Shown here piece by piece: positions 33,274 through 44,429 of a stretch of 64,000 nt of DNA. The notes beneath the pieces are model-generated. The model saw only the letters and a list, made by a program, of their open reading frames with translations, made no database searches and was not told the DNA's origin. Positions within the stretch are counted from its first letter, which is position 1, and the number at the start of each line of letters is the position of its first letter. This DNA comes from Owenia fusiformis (lineage: Eukaryota; Annelida; Polychaeta; Sabellida; Oweniidae), in assembly GCA_903813345.2 (NCBI GenBank), contig CAIIXF020000001.1, forward strand, positions 50,051,885-50,115,884. Reading direction: 5' to 3'. The position numbers and the translations under genes are program-made.

Positions 33274-34029
33274 ATGAGCATTGCCAAAGACCTATCAATA
33301 GGCCAGATGATTGCCAACGCCAATGATACCCAGGCGTCTATCTGCAGCGGGAGATTCAACTCTCATAACTCTATGGAGATGAATGACAGCAGGGACACCA
33401 TTCCCGACTCAGAAGTACCAGCTAACAGCGCTGCCTTCAACAAGCAAGCCTTTAAACAAGCTACAACCAGCAGCCCTAAAGACAAACACCATATCAAGTC
33501 GGCCTCTACCTTCACAAAAAACAACCCTTTATACACAATACCACGCAAACCCAAACCCACTCTCAACATCATAGACGCGATGGGTCTAGGCCTACCTACA
33601 AACATCGGGAACAACCCCAACGCCACACGCCAAGCAGACCCAGCTCTACTCACCCGTTTGAGAACATCAATACACTGGGAAGCCAGACACGATGGCGTTC
33701 TTAAAAGCCTTAACAACTGCCCGGGAGGCATCCCAAGAGGCCTCATACCAAATATCAAATGCGGCGCCCCTGAGAAGGAAACCTCTGATATTGAAAAGGC
33801 GTTTGATGTTATTTTACACCATTGCAGCGACCAGCTGACAGAAGCCACCACACTCCACAGCCAAAACAGACTAGACTTTCACAGACAACAAACCAGTGAA
33901 ACCATCCAAACGCTAGCCAAAACCATCGGCCTTGTAGAAGCAGACAAACTGGCAGAGCAGTACAGGCGTGAGGCCTTCAAACCAAAAAGACGGGAACCAA
34001 ACACAAAACCCCGTGGGAAAAGACAGTAG
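33274..34029 (+). CDS. Penelope-like element second ORF, right-arm copy (251 aa)
   Basis: The protein is identical to the left-arm ORF at 27209-27964: MSIAKDLSIGQM start, LRTSIHWEARHDGVLKSL centre, basic KPRGKRQ end. Full conservation in both arms, with a promoter-like TATA box upstream, suggests a gene kept by the element. It could also reflect arm-to-arm conversion. Function unknown. The context (before the ribozyme-like fold, after the RT) is the same as on the left. Confidence 0.75.
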   Translation: MSIAKDLSIGQMIANANDTQASICSGRFNSHNSMEMNDSRDTIPDSEVPANSAAFNKQAFKQATTSSPKDKHHIKSASTFTKNNPLYTIPRKPKPTLNIIDAMGLGLPTNIGNNPNATRQADPALLTRLRTSIHWEARHDGVLKSLNNCPGGIPRGLIPNIKCGAPEKETSDIEKAFDVILHHCSDQLTEATTLHSQNRLDFHRQQTSETIQTLAKTIGLVEADKLAEQYRREAFKPKRREPNTKPRGKRQ

Positions 34030-34382
34030 AACAAAACTACTTTAAAAAATACAACCCCGGCCCTTCTCAGGGCCACCATTCTCTACCAAAAGAGCAATTA
34101 AACATTTATGAATTAAAAAGTATGAATGTGTATAGCATATGAAATGTATGAACGTGTATGGAAACCGCCAAACATGTTAACCCGAAACTATATTAACCCC
34201 CCTAAAACTAATAAAGCAAACCCTTGTATTACTAACTTTAAAACTAAACAACACTTCTACTACTAGTGCCAACCAAAACACACCAAACGTTTACAATTTA
34301 AACCTGCAAACCACTGCCCGTACTTCGGAACACACACCCGTGCATACACTAACATTCCCCCTTCCCCCTCCCCATTCCCCAA

Positions 34383-34496
34383 GCCGCTGATGAAGAACAC
34401 ATCATGGACTACCACCCATGAGTTCGAAACATCTTGTGCTCTTATCATGACACACATATAAGAGAGATGGTCCACCACAGGACCGGGATGTCCGGC
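34383..34496 (+). ncRNA. Hammerhead-ribozyme-like fold, right arm
   Basis: All three core boxes are present: CTGATGA (34387-34393), GAAA (34426-34429) and GTC (34490-34492), with cleavage predicted after 34492. Stem I: GCCG (34383-34386) pairs with CGGC (34493-34496). Stem II: GAAC (34395-34398) with GTTC (34422-34425), plus an inner CATGG/CCATG. Stem III: ACATC with GATGT, directly flanking GAAA and the cleavage site, and enclosing two further hairpins (CTCTTAT/ATAAGAG and GGTCC/GGACC). One extra A (34394) between CTGATGA and stem II, and the long stem III, depart from the minimal type I form. Activity is untested. Confidence 0.55.
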
Positions 34497-36313
34497 CGCC
34501 CTCACAAAAATAACAAAAAACAAAACAATATTTCTTGGGTAAGATACGAACAATATCTTACGCCATTTTTACTGACATATACTATTCTTGTCACATATTA
34601 GACATGCGATAGTTTAGGGAAACTTAGGCGACTAGATTATGTCTCCCAGGTCCCCACACAGAGACCTCTCACCGCTTGTTCACAGACTGCATGAACAATG
34701 CGTGCACATAACTGGTGATGTCTCAAGACATTTTCTAAGTCATCTCCCCAAGAATCAGGATATAAATGAATCTTTGGTTGTTGTATCATTGACAGTCAAC
34801 ATTGCAAGTATTCTTCGGGCATACTTATCACTAAACCAGGCAAGCCAACTATTTATTATATTGGTCAACTCAAAGGTGAACTTAGAGAAAGGACTGATCT
34901 TTGTGATTTGCTGCAGCACTATCACAGCAGGGATTTTTCTTGTGATCGGTCTTACACCAGTAGGATATATCATCCAAGTGCTATTTCGGACTACTAATCA
35001 ACAACTTGACAAAATTCAATTTGGCATAGCATCTCTCTGTTTACTACCAGTGTCCCTAAATATAGGGTATGCAATCCATGGATTATTATTAATTAAAAAA
35101 CACACCTATTTTTGTGTCCTTGCTGAATTTTTGAAATTCATCTAAAAAATAGGGTGTACTTTTTCTCTCGCGGCTACACCCTTAATTACTAGAAGACCAA
35201 TCTTGATACCTATAATATCTGATTATGTATCAGCAATGGTTTATCTTATCTTAAGCTTTATAGGATATAAAATATACTTGATCAATGATCTACCTGCTGA
35301 AAGTGCAAATAAACTGACATATTACCAAATGATTAAAATAACGCTACCCTTAGGACTACACGAATTGATAGAAAAATGCGAAACAAATATTCTCAGTTTT
35401 ACAGTTGCACAACTAACGCCAAATGGATTTACGCGGAGTATGACACTGGCAAACGTTTACATTCTTCATACATCATTTTACTCACTGCGAAAGATATCAG
35501 CCAGTATCGCAACAATGGTACCTGCATACCTTGCATCTGGGGTTAACTCATCATTACATTTTGACCATGAACTGGTTATCTGCACCTCCATTATTGCATT
35601 TGTTTTATTTTTGATTTCAATCTTAATTTGCTGGATTACTCCCATTACAAAGGTTATATTTTTATATGTTTTTCACATTTCTGAAGAAAATTTTATTGCA
35701 GTCTTCTATCCCTTTAAGCTGTACACATTCTGGCCAATTATACAAACATTTGCCTTGTTTTCGTTCGGAATTTTACTGCACAAGAAAGACACTAAGATGT
35801 CAATAGTGACTTCTGCTTGCCAGGTCATTATATTGGGTTGTCTACCATTTGCTTTAGATCATCTTGGATTTGCTATTTTACTGTCTTCGGTTATGGCTTT
35901 GTTTACTGCTCAGTCATTTACTGCAGGTATACTTTTCTCATACCTTTTTTTCAAGTATTTAAGAAAATCTCAATCTCATTTCAAGCAAGTATGAAATTAG
36001 TTAGTTGCTGATATTTTTTATGTGTACCCTCGGAATTACTTTAATCATGTATTTGGATCACATTATATTATTGGAATAAAGTTAAAAAAAGGTATTCTGT
36101 ACTCCTGGTTAATTTTTTCAAGTTTTTATTTCGCAATTTTTGAGATTTTTAGGTTATCAATTTTTTACTTGTATTTGAGTCATCCTCTGGACAATGCTGG
36201 AGAGAGGGACTAAACAGATAGTGAACAAAAGAATATAATATCATTTCTATACTCCAGGGTGAAAAGTACATGTATAAACATTAAATGGGTTCAATGAACA
36301 TTAGGGAGTAATG

Positions 36314-37386
36314 TCACAGCAGGAATTTTCCTTTTAATTGGTCTTACACCAGTGGGATATATCATCCAAGAGCTATTTCGTATTACTAATAAACAACTTG
36401 AAGAAGTTCAATTTGGCATAGGATGCTACAGTTTGCAATCGATGATCCTGAACATTGGGTCTGGAATCCATGGGTTATTATTAATGAAAAAACACACCTA
36501 TTTTTGTCTCTTCGCTGAGATTTTGACATTCATTTCAAAAATAGGATGTGCTTTTTCTCTCATGGCTACACCCTTAATAACTAGAAGACCAATTATGATA
36601 CCTATAATATCAGCATATGCTGCAGCACTGGTTTATCTTCTCTTAAGCTTTATAGGATATAAAATGTACTTGATCAATGATCTACCAGCTGAAAGTACAA
36701 TTAAACTGACATACCATCAAATGTTTAAAGTAACGCTACCCCTAGGACTACAAGAATTGATTGAAAGATGTGAAACTAATATTCTCAGCTTTACAGTTGC
36801 ACAACTAACGCCATCTGGATCTACGCGGAGTAAGGCACTGGCAAACGTTTACATTCTTCATTCATCATTTTACTCATTGCGAAGGATATTAACCAGTATT
36901 TCAACAATGGTACCAGCATACCTTGCATCTGGGGTTAACTCATCATTACATTTCGACAATGAACTAGTTATCTCCACTTCAATGATTGCATTTGTTTTAT
37001 TTTTGATTTCAATTTCAATGTGCTGGATTACTCCCATTACAAGGGTTATATTTCTATATTTATTTCACATTTCTGAAGAAAATTTCATTGCAGTATACTA
37101 TCCCTTTAAGTTGTACACATTCTGGCCAATTATACAAACATTTGCTTTGTTTTCATTTGGAGTTTTACTGCACAAGAAAGACACTAAGATGTCAATAGTG
37201 AGTTCTGCTTGCCAAGTCATTATATTGGGTTGTCTACCACTTGCTTTAGATCATCTTGGGTTTGATATTTTACTGTCTTCAGTAATGGCTTTGTTTACTG
37301 CTCAGACAACTACTGCAGGTATACTTTTCTCATATCTTTTTTTCAAGTATTTAAGAAAATCTGAATCACATTTAAAGCAAGTATGA
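36314..37386 (+). pseudogene. ANKH-like copy D, N-terminally truncated
   Basis: Begins abruptly at codon 96 of a copy-B-like gene (TCACAGCAGGAATTTTCC) and is open to the stop at 37386. The first 96 residues and all 5' flank are missing, because the tandem-duplication breakpoint falls inside the gene. The junction is GGGAGTA + ATG filler + TCACAGC. The body is nearly identical to copy B (SGSTRSKA against SGSMRSKA; KMYLIND against KIYLIND). No ATG stands at the new 5' end. AATAAA lies at 37441-37446. Confidence 0.88.
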
Positions 37387-38679
37387 AATTAGGTTGATGC
37401 TGACATTATTCCATGTGTAACCCTTACATTATATTATTGGAATAAAGTTTAAAATGGTGTACCATCCTCTTAGTTAATTTCAGTATGTATACATACGGAT
37501 GGACATATGGATGGATAGATGTACATATAGATGGAGCTATTCTCTATATCCCCCAAACTTCATTTAATGTGATACCAAGGTATTGTCCCAAGGTGCATAT
37601 GAAGCACGAGCTGTGGACAGTCCTCAGAAACCCATATGGGACATCCATCTCACTCATTTCGACAAATCAATCATCAATCATACAGGAATATATGAAAGTG
37701 CAAGAAATACACCTCAATTGACGATTTGCGACGGTTGATTCTATGTTGTAGTGACGTCACAATTAGGCCACATTGCTGTAGCTGTTTGATTTTAAGAGAT
37801 TATCTTCTGTATTTCATACTTTATTGATTTATTTTTCACGAAAGTATTCCATTTGACTAGATCAACATTCATTCTAAGCACATTCCAAGTCTATGATCTT
37901 ACTGACATGATTTAAATAGCGGTTATGCGCCTCCCAAGTTTGAAAAATTTTGTCTCTTCATCATGTCTAATATTATTTCTATATGAACTCATATTAATAA
38001 GACAAAATACACGACAACAGTTGAACAACCTGATTTACTTTGAAAACCTATTGTCTTTGGATTACTTCCGAAAATGCCGAGAGGATCAACATATCTCATA
38101 TTTAGTTAACAGGTGAGTTAACGTGTCTGAGAGTTTTATTTATTTTTTTTAATAAACTTTATTCACCTTATTAAAACATTTATACAGAGTCTGAAATTTA
38201 ATTATCAAATTTAGTTAGCTCTCCTACATTGAACTTTTGCATTGGTCCCTAACCTAGTTCAACATTAAGAGTAGCTACAAGCTTATTTTAAATTTAATAT
38301 ATACCTGGTATATTTCACAAAGAGATGTTTAGAATAATGGCCACACAATTCCACTTGAAAGAGAGAACTGAATCCAGCTTATTGAGTGACGGTCACTAAG
38401 AAATGTTTAAAACTATATAAATGTTGATAAGCGGTCGGAAAACTGCAGTTTAAAAAGGAATAACTGTTCTTAGCTTGATAAAAGAATACTTTTACTTTTA
38501 GACACAGAGGATGTACAGTACATCAGTGTTTAAGATGAAACTAAGACTAAAGAAAAATGCAGTTCATACTGATTAAAAGGGAGATGAAAAAAACTAAGAA
38601 AGAAGTTTTATGTTTACTTTCAAAGACTGATGCAGTGAACTTTACTCCACTACTTTCGAGTTGTAGTAAAATATGTTAA

Positions 38680-39310
38680 AATGGCGGCCATTTTTCAATA
38701 TTGCCACCTTCTTCCAAAAGTGTCATTAGACAGTGTGCAATGCTTGTAGTATTCACATATCAAATCTGAACAAAATCGCTCCACTACTTTTCTAGTTATA
38801 GTAAAATAGGTTAAAATGGCACCCAATTTTCAAAATGGCCGCCTTCTACCAAAAGTATCAATAGACCGTGTGCTTTGCTTATAGTATTCACATACCAAAT
38901 ATGAACAAAATCGCTCCACTACTTTTCAAGTTATGGTAAAATATGTTAAAATGGCGGCCATTTTTCAAAATGGCAGCCATTTTTCAAAATGGCCACCTTC
39001 TACCAAAAGTGTCATTAGACAGTGAGCCATGCTTATAGTATTCACATACCAAATATGAACAAAATCGCTCCACTACTTTTTGAGTTACAGCAAAAATTGT
39101 AAAATAACGAGTAAAGGCCGCCATTTTTCAAGATGGCTGCCATGTGCTTCTTTAATATCTACATTACTAGCTTTATTAATGTCCTACATAATTTTTTTAC
39201 ATTTAAAACATATTGCTATTACAGTTTTACGTATTGCACCTAAATTGCTGTAAAATCGGCACTAAAATGGCCGCCATTTTTAAATGTGTTGCCATTATGA
39301 AAATCGGCTT
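38680..39310. repeat. Satellite with ATGGCGGCCATTTTTCAAAA monomers, copy 2
   Basis: Near-identical duplicate of 25480-26110, carried along with the tandem duplication. One visible difference is GGCAGCCATTTTTCAA in place of GGCAGCCAATTTTCAA. Confidence 0.85.
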
Positions 39311-39591
39311 TCGAGCAGAACTTCTACCTTCATAGGGTATATGTGTACAATGTGTACTATGGGCCCTATGCCATATATAGATTCAATAATTGGCTCCCAT
39401 GATCAAAACAAGGAGCTAATCGAGAGGGTGTCCACTGAAGTAGAAGACCCCATAGTGAATTATGATGAACAAAAAATAGTCATCATAAAATAGATATTTA
39501 TAATGGATATGTTATATTTTATTTAATATTCAAGTTGGCCAACAATACATTACTGAAAGCTTTTTAAGACAAGGTTTTTATTTAGTAAGAG

Positions 39592-40971
39592 ATGACTTTT
39601 AAAGCTCATGATATGGCTGATATTGACTGGGGAAAATGTATGCTTATATTTCAAATATTTCTACCTACTGCTATTGCAAATATGGAGCCAGGGATAGGTA
39701 GAATTATTGACAGTTTGAGCCAAACATACACTCAGGATATAAATGAATCTTTGGTTGTTGTATCATTGACAGTCAACATTGCAAGTATTCTTCGGGCATA
39801 CTTATCACTAAACCAGGCAAGCCAACTATTTATTATATTGGTCAACTCAAAGGTGAACTTAAAGAAAGGACTGATCTTTGTGATTTGCTGCAGCACCATC
39901 ACAGCAGGGATTTTTCTTGTGATCGGTCTTACACCAGTAGGATATATCATCCAAGTGCTATTTCGGACTACTAATCAACAACTTGACAAAATTCAATTTG
40001 GCATAGCATCTCTCTGTTTACTACCAGTGTCCCTAAATATAGGGTATGCAATCCATGGATTATTATTAATTAAAAAACACACCTATTTTTGTGTCCTTGC
40101 TGAATTTTTGAAATTCATCTCAAAAATAGGGTGTACTTTTTCTCTCGCGGCTACACCCTTAATTACTAGAAGACCAATCTTGATACCTATAATATCTGAT
40201 TATGTATCAGCAATGGTTTATCTTATCTTAAGCTTTATAGGATATAAAATATACTTGATCAATGATCTACCTGCTGAAAGTGCAAATAAACTGACATATT
40301 ACCAAATGATTAAAATAACGCTACCCTTAGGACTACACGAATTGATAGAAAAATGCGAAACTAATATTCTCAGTTTTACAGTTGCACAACTAACGCCAAA
40401 TGGATTTACGCGGAGTATGACACTGGCAAACGTTTACATTCTTCATACATCATTTTACTCACTGCGAAAGATATCAGCCAGTATCGCAACTATGGTACCA
40501 GCATACCTTGCATCTGGGGTTAACTCATCATTACATTTTGACTATGAACTAGTTATCTGTACCTCCATTATTGCATTTGTTTTATTTTTGATTTCAATCT
40601 TAATTTGCTGGATTACTCCCATTACAAAGGTTATATTTTTATATGTTTTTCACATTTCTGAAGAAAATTTTATTGCAGTCTACTATCCCTTTAAGTTGTA
40701 CACATTCTGGCCAATTATACAAACATTTGCCTTGTTTTCGTTTGGAATTTTACTGCACAAGAAAGACACCAAGATGTCAATAGTGACTTCTGCTTGCCAA
40801 GTCATTATATTGGGTTGTCTACCATTTGCTTTAGATCATCTTGGATTTGATATTTTACTGTCTTCAGTAATGGCTTTGTTTACTGCTCAGTCATTTACTG
40901 CAGGTTTACTTTTCTCATACCTTTTTTTCAAGTATTTAAGAAAATCTCAATCTCATTTCAAGCAAGTATGA
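39592..40971 (+). CDS. ANKH-like multispanning membrane transporter, copy E (intact)
   Basis: A 459-residue single-exon protein. The first ATG gives MTFKAHD ahead of the MADIDWGKC start shared with the other copies; either ATG (39592 or 39613) is possible, and the upstream one is kept in copies C and H. It differs from copy B mainly at residues 70-180 (VNSKVNLKKG, TTNQQLDKIQFG, LCLLPVSLNIGYAIHG) and shares those with C and F. The ANK-family landmarks KKHTYF, RRPILIPIIS and YYPFKLYTFWP are intact. It sits 5' of the transposon-rich E-F interval. AATAAA lies at 41052-41057. Role inferred: anion or organic-phosphate export, antisense to FARSA. Confidence 0.78.
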   Translation: MTFKAHDMADIDWGKCMLIFQIFLPTAIANMEPGIGRIIDSLSQTYTQDINESLVVVSLTVNIASILRAYLSLNQASQLFIILVNSKVNLKKGLIFVICCSTITAGIFLVIGLTPVGYIIQVLFRTTNQQLDKIQFGIASLCLLPVSLNIGYAIHGLLLIKKHTYFCVLAEFLKFISKIGCTFSLAATPLITRRPILIPIISDYVSAMVYLILSFIGYKIYLINDLPAESANKLTYYQMIKITLPLGLHELIEKCETNILSFTVAQLTPNGFTRSMTLANVYILHTSFYSLRKISASIATMVPAYLASGVNSSLHFDYELVICTSIIAFVLFLISILICWITPITKVIFLYVFHISEENFIAVYYPFKLYTFWPIIQTFALFSFGILLHKKDTKMSIVTSACQVIILGCLPFALDHLGFDILLSSVMALFTAQSFTAGLLFSYLFFKYLRKSQSHFKQV

Positions 40972-41287
40972 AATTAGTTAGTTGCTGATATTTTTTATGT
41001 GTACCCTCGGAATTACTTTATTCATGTATTTGGATCACATTATATTATTGGAATAAAGTTAAAAAAAGGTATTCTGTACTCCTGGTTAATTTTTTCAAGT
41101 TTTTATTTCGCAATTTTTGAGATTTTTAGGTTATCAATTTTTTACTGGTATTTGAGTCATCCTCTGGACAATGCTGGAGAGAGGGACTAAACAGATAGTG
41201 AACAAAAGAATATAATATCATTTCTATACTCCAGGGTGAAAAGTACATGTATAAACATTAAATGGGTTCAATGAACATTAGGGAGTA

Positions 41288-42906
41288 TCATGAGCATAAT
41301 TTAGAAAAAAGACAAGACTGTCAACCTATGAAATTTTGTTATTTTTGCGCACTTTTTGAGGTCACCTGACCATGACGTGCCGTGTGGCAAGTTATTCTGG
41401 CGCTAAATCCAAAAGTTGTTGTCACAGACTACTACAAAGGCTGAACCAAAGTAGAAATAAACATTAGTTTCACATTCGCATGCATTCCAATAGCCAAATA
41501 AATATTTTTTTATTGTTTGCACTTCACAAAAAGAAATTCTTGAGGAAAGAGCATTGCAATTTATTCATTACATATTCAAGGAATATCCCAGATGCGAGTA
41601 GAAATAATCTTGATTTACATCATTAAAAATTCACAATTCAGTCAAACTGATGTCATATTTGGAATCTACATGTAAATCTACATTTAGAAATGTGGTTTTG
41701 AAAAGAGTTTATCCACTTTGAAAATTTTATTTTCTTTAAAAATGTGACTTCTAGGTCGGGGAGATTCCCCATAGAGCCCATGTTGTAAAACCACAAAAAG
41801 TGAAATATCTTTTCTTGTGTTGGGCAGATAATATTTTCTTTTACTGGACATATTTTAATTTGTATAACTATCACATACATAAGGGTAATTTGAAAAGTGA
41901 ACCACTAAAACTGATGCATATTCAAGTTTAAGGGAATTTTGTAATACCCTGCCATGTTATTTCCCCCGAATCAGCCACCTGGTGGCGAAACTGGTAACTA
42001 CCTACTCGCATCTGAGTAATTGATTGACATGCATTTGTGAAACAGTATATCTATAACTGATAATGTTAACCCAATAATTATAATTTGGCCTTACAGCACT
42101 ACATTCGGGTTGAAAAGTTCTAATCCCCAAACACTGGCAATTTTTGCTGTTGTATGACTGGAAATGCTTTCAATAGCGTTTCAGCTCGACTATTCCACAC
42201 TCAATTGCAAATGATAGGTTATATGATCCAATCAGCATAGTTATATGATCCAATCTATTCACTAATCTATGCACTAATCAGAAAGATAATCAGAGATTCA
42301 AAGTTACATTATTTGTATTTTTCGATCTTCGTTGACATCTGAGCAATTTCTGGGAAATCAGTGACGTCACTGGAATTGGAGGGCATTTTCAACTACAGAT
42401 TTCTTCGGATTTGGGGATTATAGTTCAAAAAGCCTTGTTATATATCTTAATTACATTATATCTACATAAATGTTTAACAGAGTCGCAGTGCGGCATTGAA
42501 AATAGCACCAACGTGTAATCCAATGGGAAAGAACCCGGATGTGGACGAAGTTGAGCCATAAATGAGAGCTCTTCAAACGGGAGGTAACTAAACTGAACAA
42601 AACCAAACATTATCGCGTATTGGAGTATTGGCTCAACATAAGAATGAATAACTATGTCATTTTGGTAATTTATGGCGATTTATGGTGATGCCCAATCTTT
42701 AGTCAAAATCTAAAGGCTTTCTGTCAATGACTGATCTTCAAAATCAGAGAAAATATCTGTTTTAGATTGTTATATTTCACCATGGGCTTTCAACTCTAAT
42801 TGAAATAAAAGTTAAAAAGTTGCATTTGTACGAGATAAGGTTGAAAAATATTTCTGAATCTGGAATTCCCATGATGCACCAAGCAATATGACTTTGGCCA
42901 GAACAT
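41288..42906. repeat. 3' flank of copy E, duplicated downstream of copy F
   Basis: Matches 51001-52630 apart from insertions. E alone carries the 433-bp TIR element (41585-42017). F alone has about 465 bp (51908-52371) between GAATAACT and TGTCATTTTGG. No gene is recognised. Confidence 0.8.
41585..42017. mobile_element. 433-bp TIR element with its empty site in the paralogous flank
   Basis: CAGATGCGAGTAG near the left end is the reverse complement of CTACTCGCATCTG near the right end. The paralogous sequence at about 51271 reads GGAATTGATTG without interruption, so the insertion is exact. It fits a 3-bp duplication (AAT at 41582-41584 and 42018-42020). No coding content. Confidence 0.8.
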
Positions 42907-44429
42907 TCATTATAGCTTTTAAATCATCACTTGAAGGCTTTTTTATTATGAATGTACTTATGGCTTATTACCTGCTGGGGACACACCTAAGTAACAGCAT
43001 TGTGCACAGAAATGGCTTAATCGTTGGTGGTAAGTAAATTAAACCTGTTATCATAGATTTTAACCTCAAGCAAATATCATGAATTTAATGTGTTTTAGAG
43101 TAATATTTGAAAAATTTGAAGTAAATCCATTGAGTGATTGAATGGTTTTCCTGGAATCAGGATGACAAGATTTATCTAAAAACCTCAGAAATTGCCACCC
43201 GAAAGTAAGACAGCTGTCAAAAAGTTAATCATCTCTAGAACTTCTTACCATGTAACATGTGTAAAAATTTGGAGTGAATACAATTAGTGGTTTTCCTGAA
43301 ATCACAAGATGAACGCCCCCCCCCCCCCCCCGCCAAGTTGATGACAAAATCTTATCTTTTTTAAGCAATATAAAAACATAATCAATAGAGCCTTATTGGA
43401 ATTGAATAATTGATAATTCCAATATTGTACATGGATATATATACATGATATAATTTCTTGCCATAATTTACTTATAGTGCATGAAGAATAATAATGAATT
43501 TTCAATAATAACGTGTACCTAAGCACTTGTATCCATGTTCACATCGGAAAATTAGTATCTTTAGAAAATCCCCATGATGATTCAATTCAAGCCATCATCC
43601 ATATGGACCCACAGAGGAAAAATAAATTTATGAACCAGCATCAAAATTCTTAGTATTTGTACTCGTATATATCCTTAGTTCAATTTTCACAATGTTGTTA
43701 AAAAGACAATGTGCACTGTATAGTGGAATATTTGATGAATAAAAATTAAACTTTTATTTGGAAAATGGTACTTGAGAAATAAGAAGCAGACAATTTTTTT
43801 CCCGATTTTTTTCAAAAATCTCTAATACAAGTCATGAAAAATGGTAAATGGATGATGAAAACATATTTTCGAACTTTACATGGGGTCTTTAAAGTAAGCA
43901 GAGCAGAAAAAATACAACCTATTATACTAACATTTTGACCTCAGAGGCAAAGTCACACCAACTACATGTATTTACACCTTAGCAGAACTTTTATCCTCCT
44001 CTGTTAGGGTCCCATGTCTGAGTCTGTGTCTGGTATACCAAATATGAAGCCAATTAGCAGCAGACCATAACTGTGACATTAAACACGTCTTATCTAACTA
44101 ACTCATAATTGCTTCACTGATCTCAGAATACCAGGAAAAGTGTAGTCCCTGATGTATCATTTAAGTTCCCCTATGTTAGATATGTTAAGCAATTACCCAA
44201 CTCTATATGCTTTACACAAAGTCTTAATTCAATTATAATCACACTGCAGGGAATATATTAACTAAGGTGAAGATGAATTTGAAACTTTAATTAAGTGTAT
44301 GACAATGTGTAGATTAAGTAAATGTCAGTTTGCTCAACATAGAGCGTTTTCCCAAAGTATCTAAAACGAGATACAACAAGTGTGAAATGAATCAAAGAAT
44401 GAGTCAAAGAGAGGAATTTGCTTTGATAT

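Larger units (their letters stand above)
26483..34755. mobile_element. Head-to-head dimer of a Penelope-like retroelement
   Basis: The insertion is 8,273 bp. It holds a fuller copy reading leftward (31945 to 26483) and a 5'-truncated copy reading rightward (31946 to 34755), joined at their 5' ends so that both 3' ends face outward. Paralogue E gives the empty site: 56 bp of target are deleted and no target duplication is visible. PLE copies are known for complex, truncated and inverted arrangements. The sense strand is strikingly poor in G and rich in A and C, unlike the surrounding DNA. Confidence 0.85.
31946..34755 (+). repeat. Right inverted arm: 5'-truncated Penelope-like copy
   Basis: It begins inside the RT gene just past the YIDD motif and runs to the element's 3' end, facing the ANKH-like copy C. 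It lacks the RT catalytic motifs but keeps the second ORF, TATA box and ribozyme-like fold. Confidence 0.95.
26398..35994 (+). pseudogene. ANKH-like copy C, split by an 8.3-kb retroelement insertion and carrying a stop
   Basis: The N-terminal 28 codons (MTFKAHD then MADIDWGK...PTAI) lie at 26398-26482. The rest resumes at 34756 and runs to the stop at 35994. Against its near-identical paralogue E, 56 bp (39677-39732 in E) are missing at the insertion point. A TCA-to-TAA change also creates a stop at 35143-35145 (after EFLKFI), and Asp is changed to Ala in LGFAILL. The insertion alone abolishes function. AATAAA lies at 36075-36080. Splicing out of the insert is not supported, because coding sequence is lost. 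Confidence 0.93.
36314..41287 (+). repeat. Second unit of the about 5-kb tandem duplication
   Basis: Covers copy D, its flank and satellite, and copy E with its 3' flank. It matches 23091-26482 plus 34756-36310 of the first unit. It lacks the Penelope-like insertion. Confidence 0.9.

Noticed and set aside
34430-34439. Short-stem-III hammerhead reading (ACATCTTGTG) of the ribozyme-like region
   Set aside because: It would put G at the cleavage position, which hammerheads do not accept. The longer stem III (ACATC with GATGT, then GTC) fits the consensus and also provides stem I.
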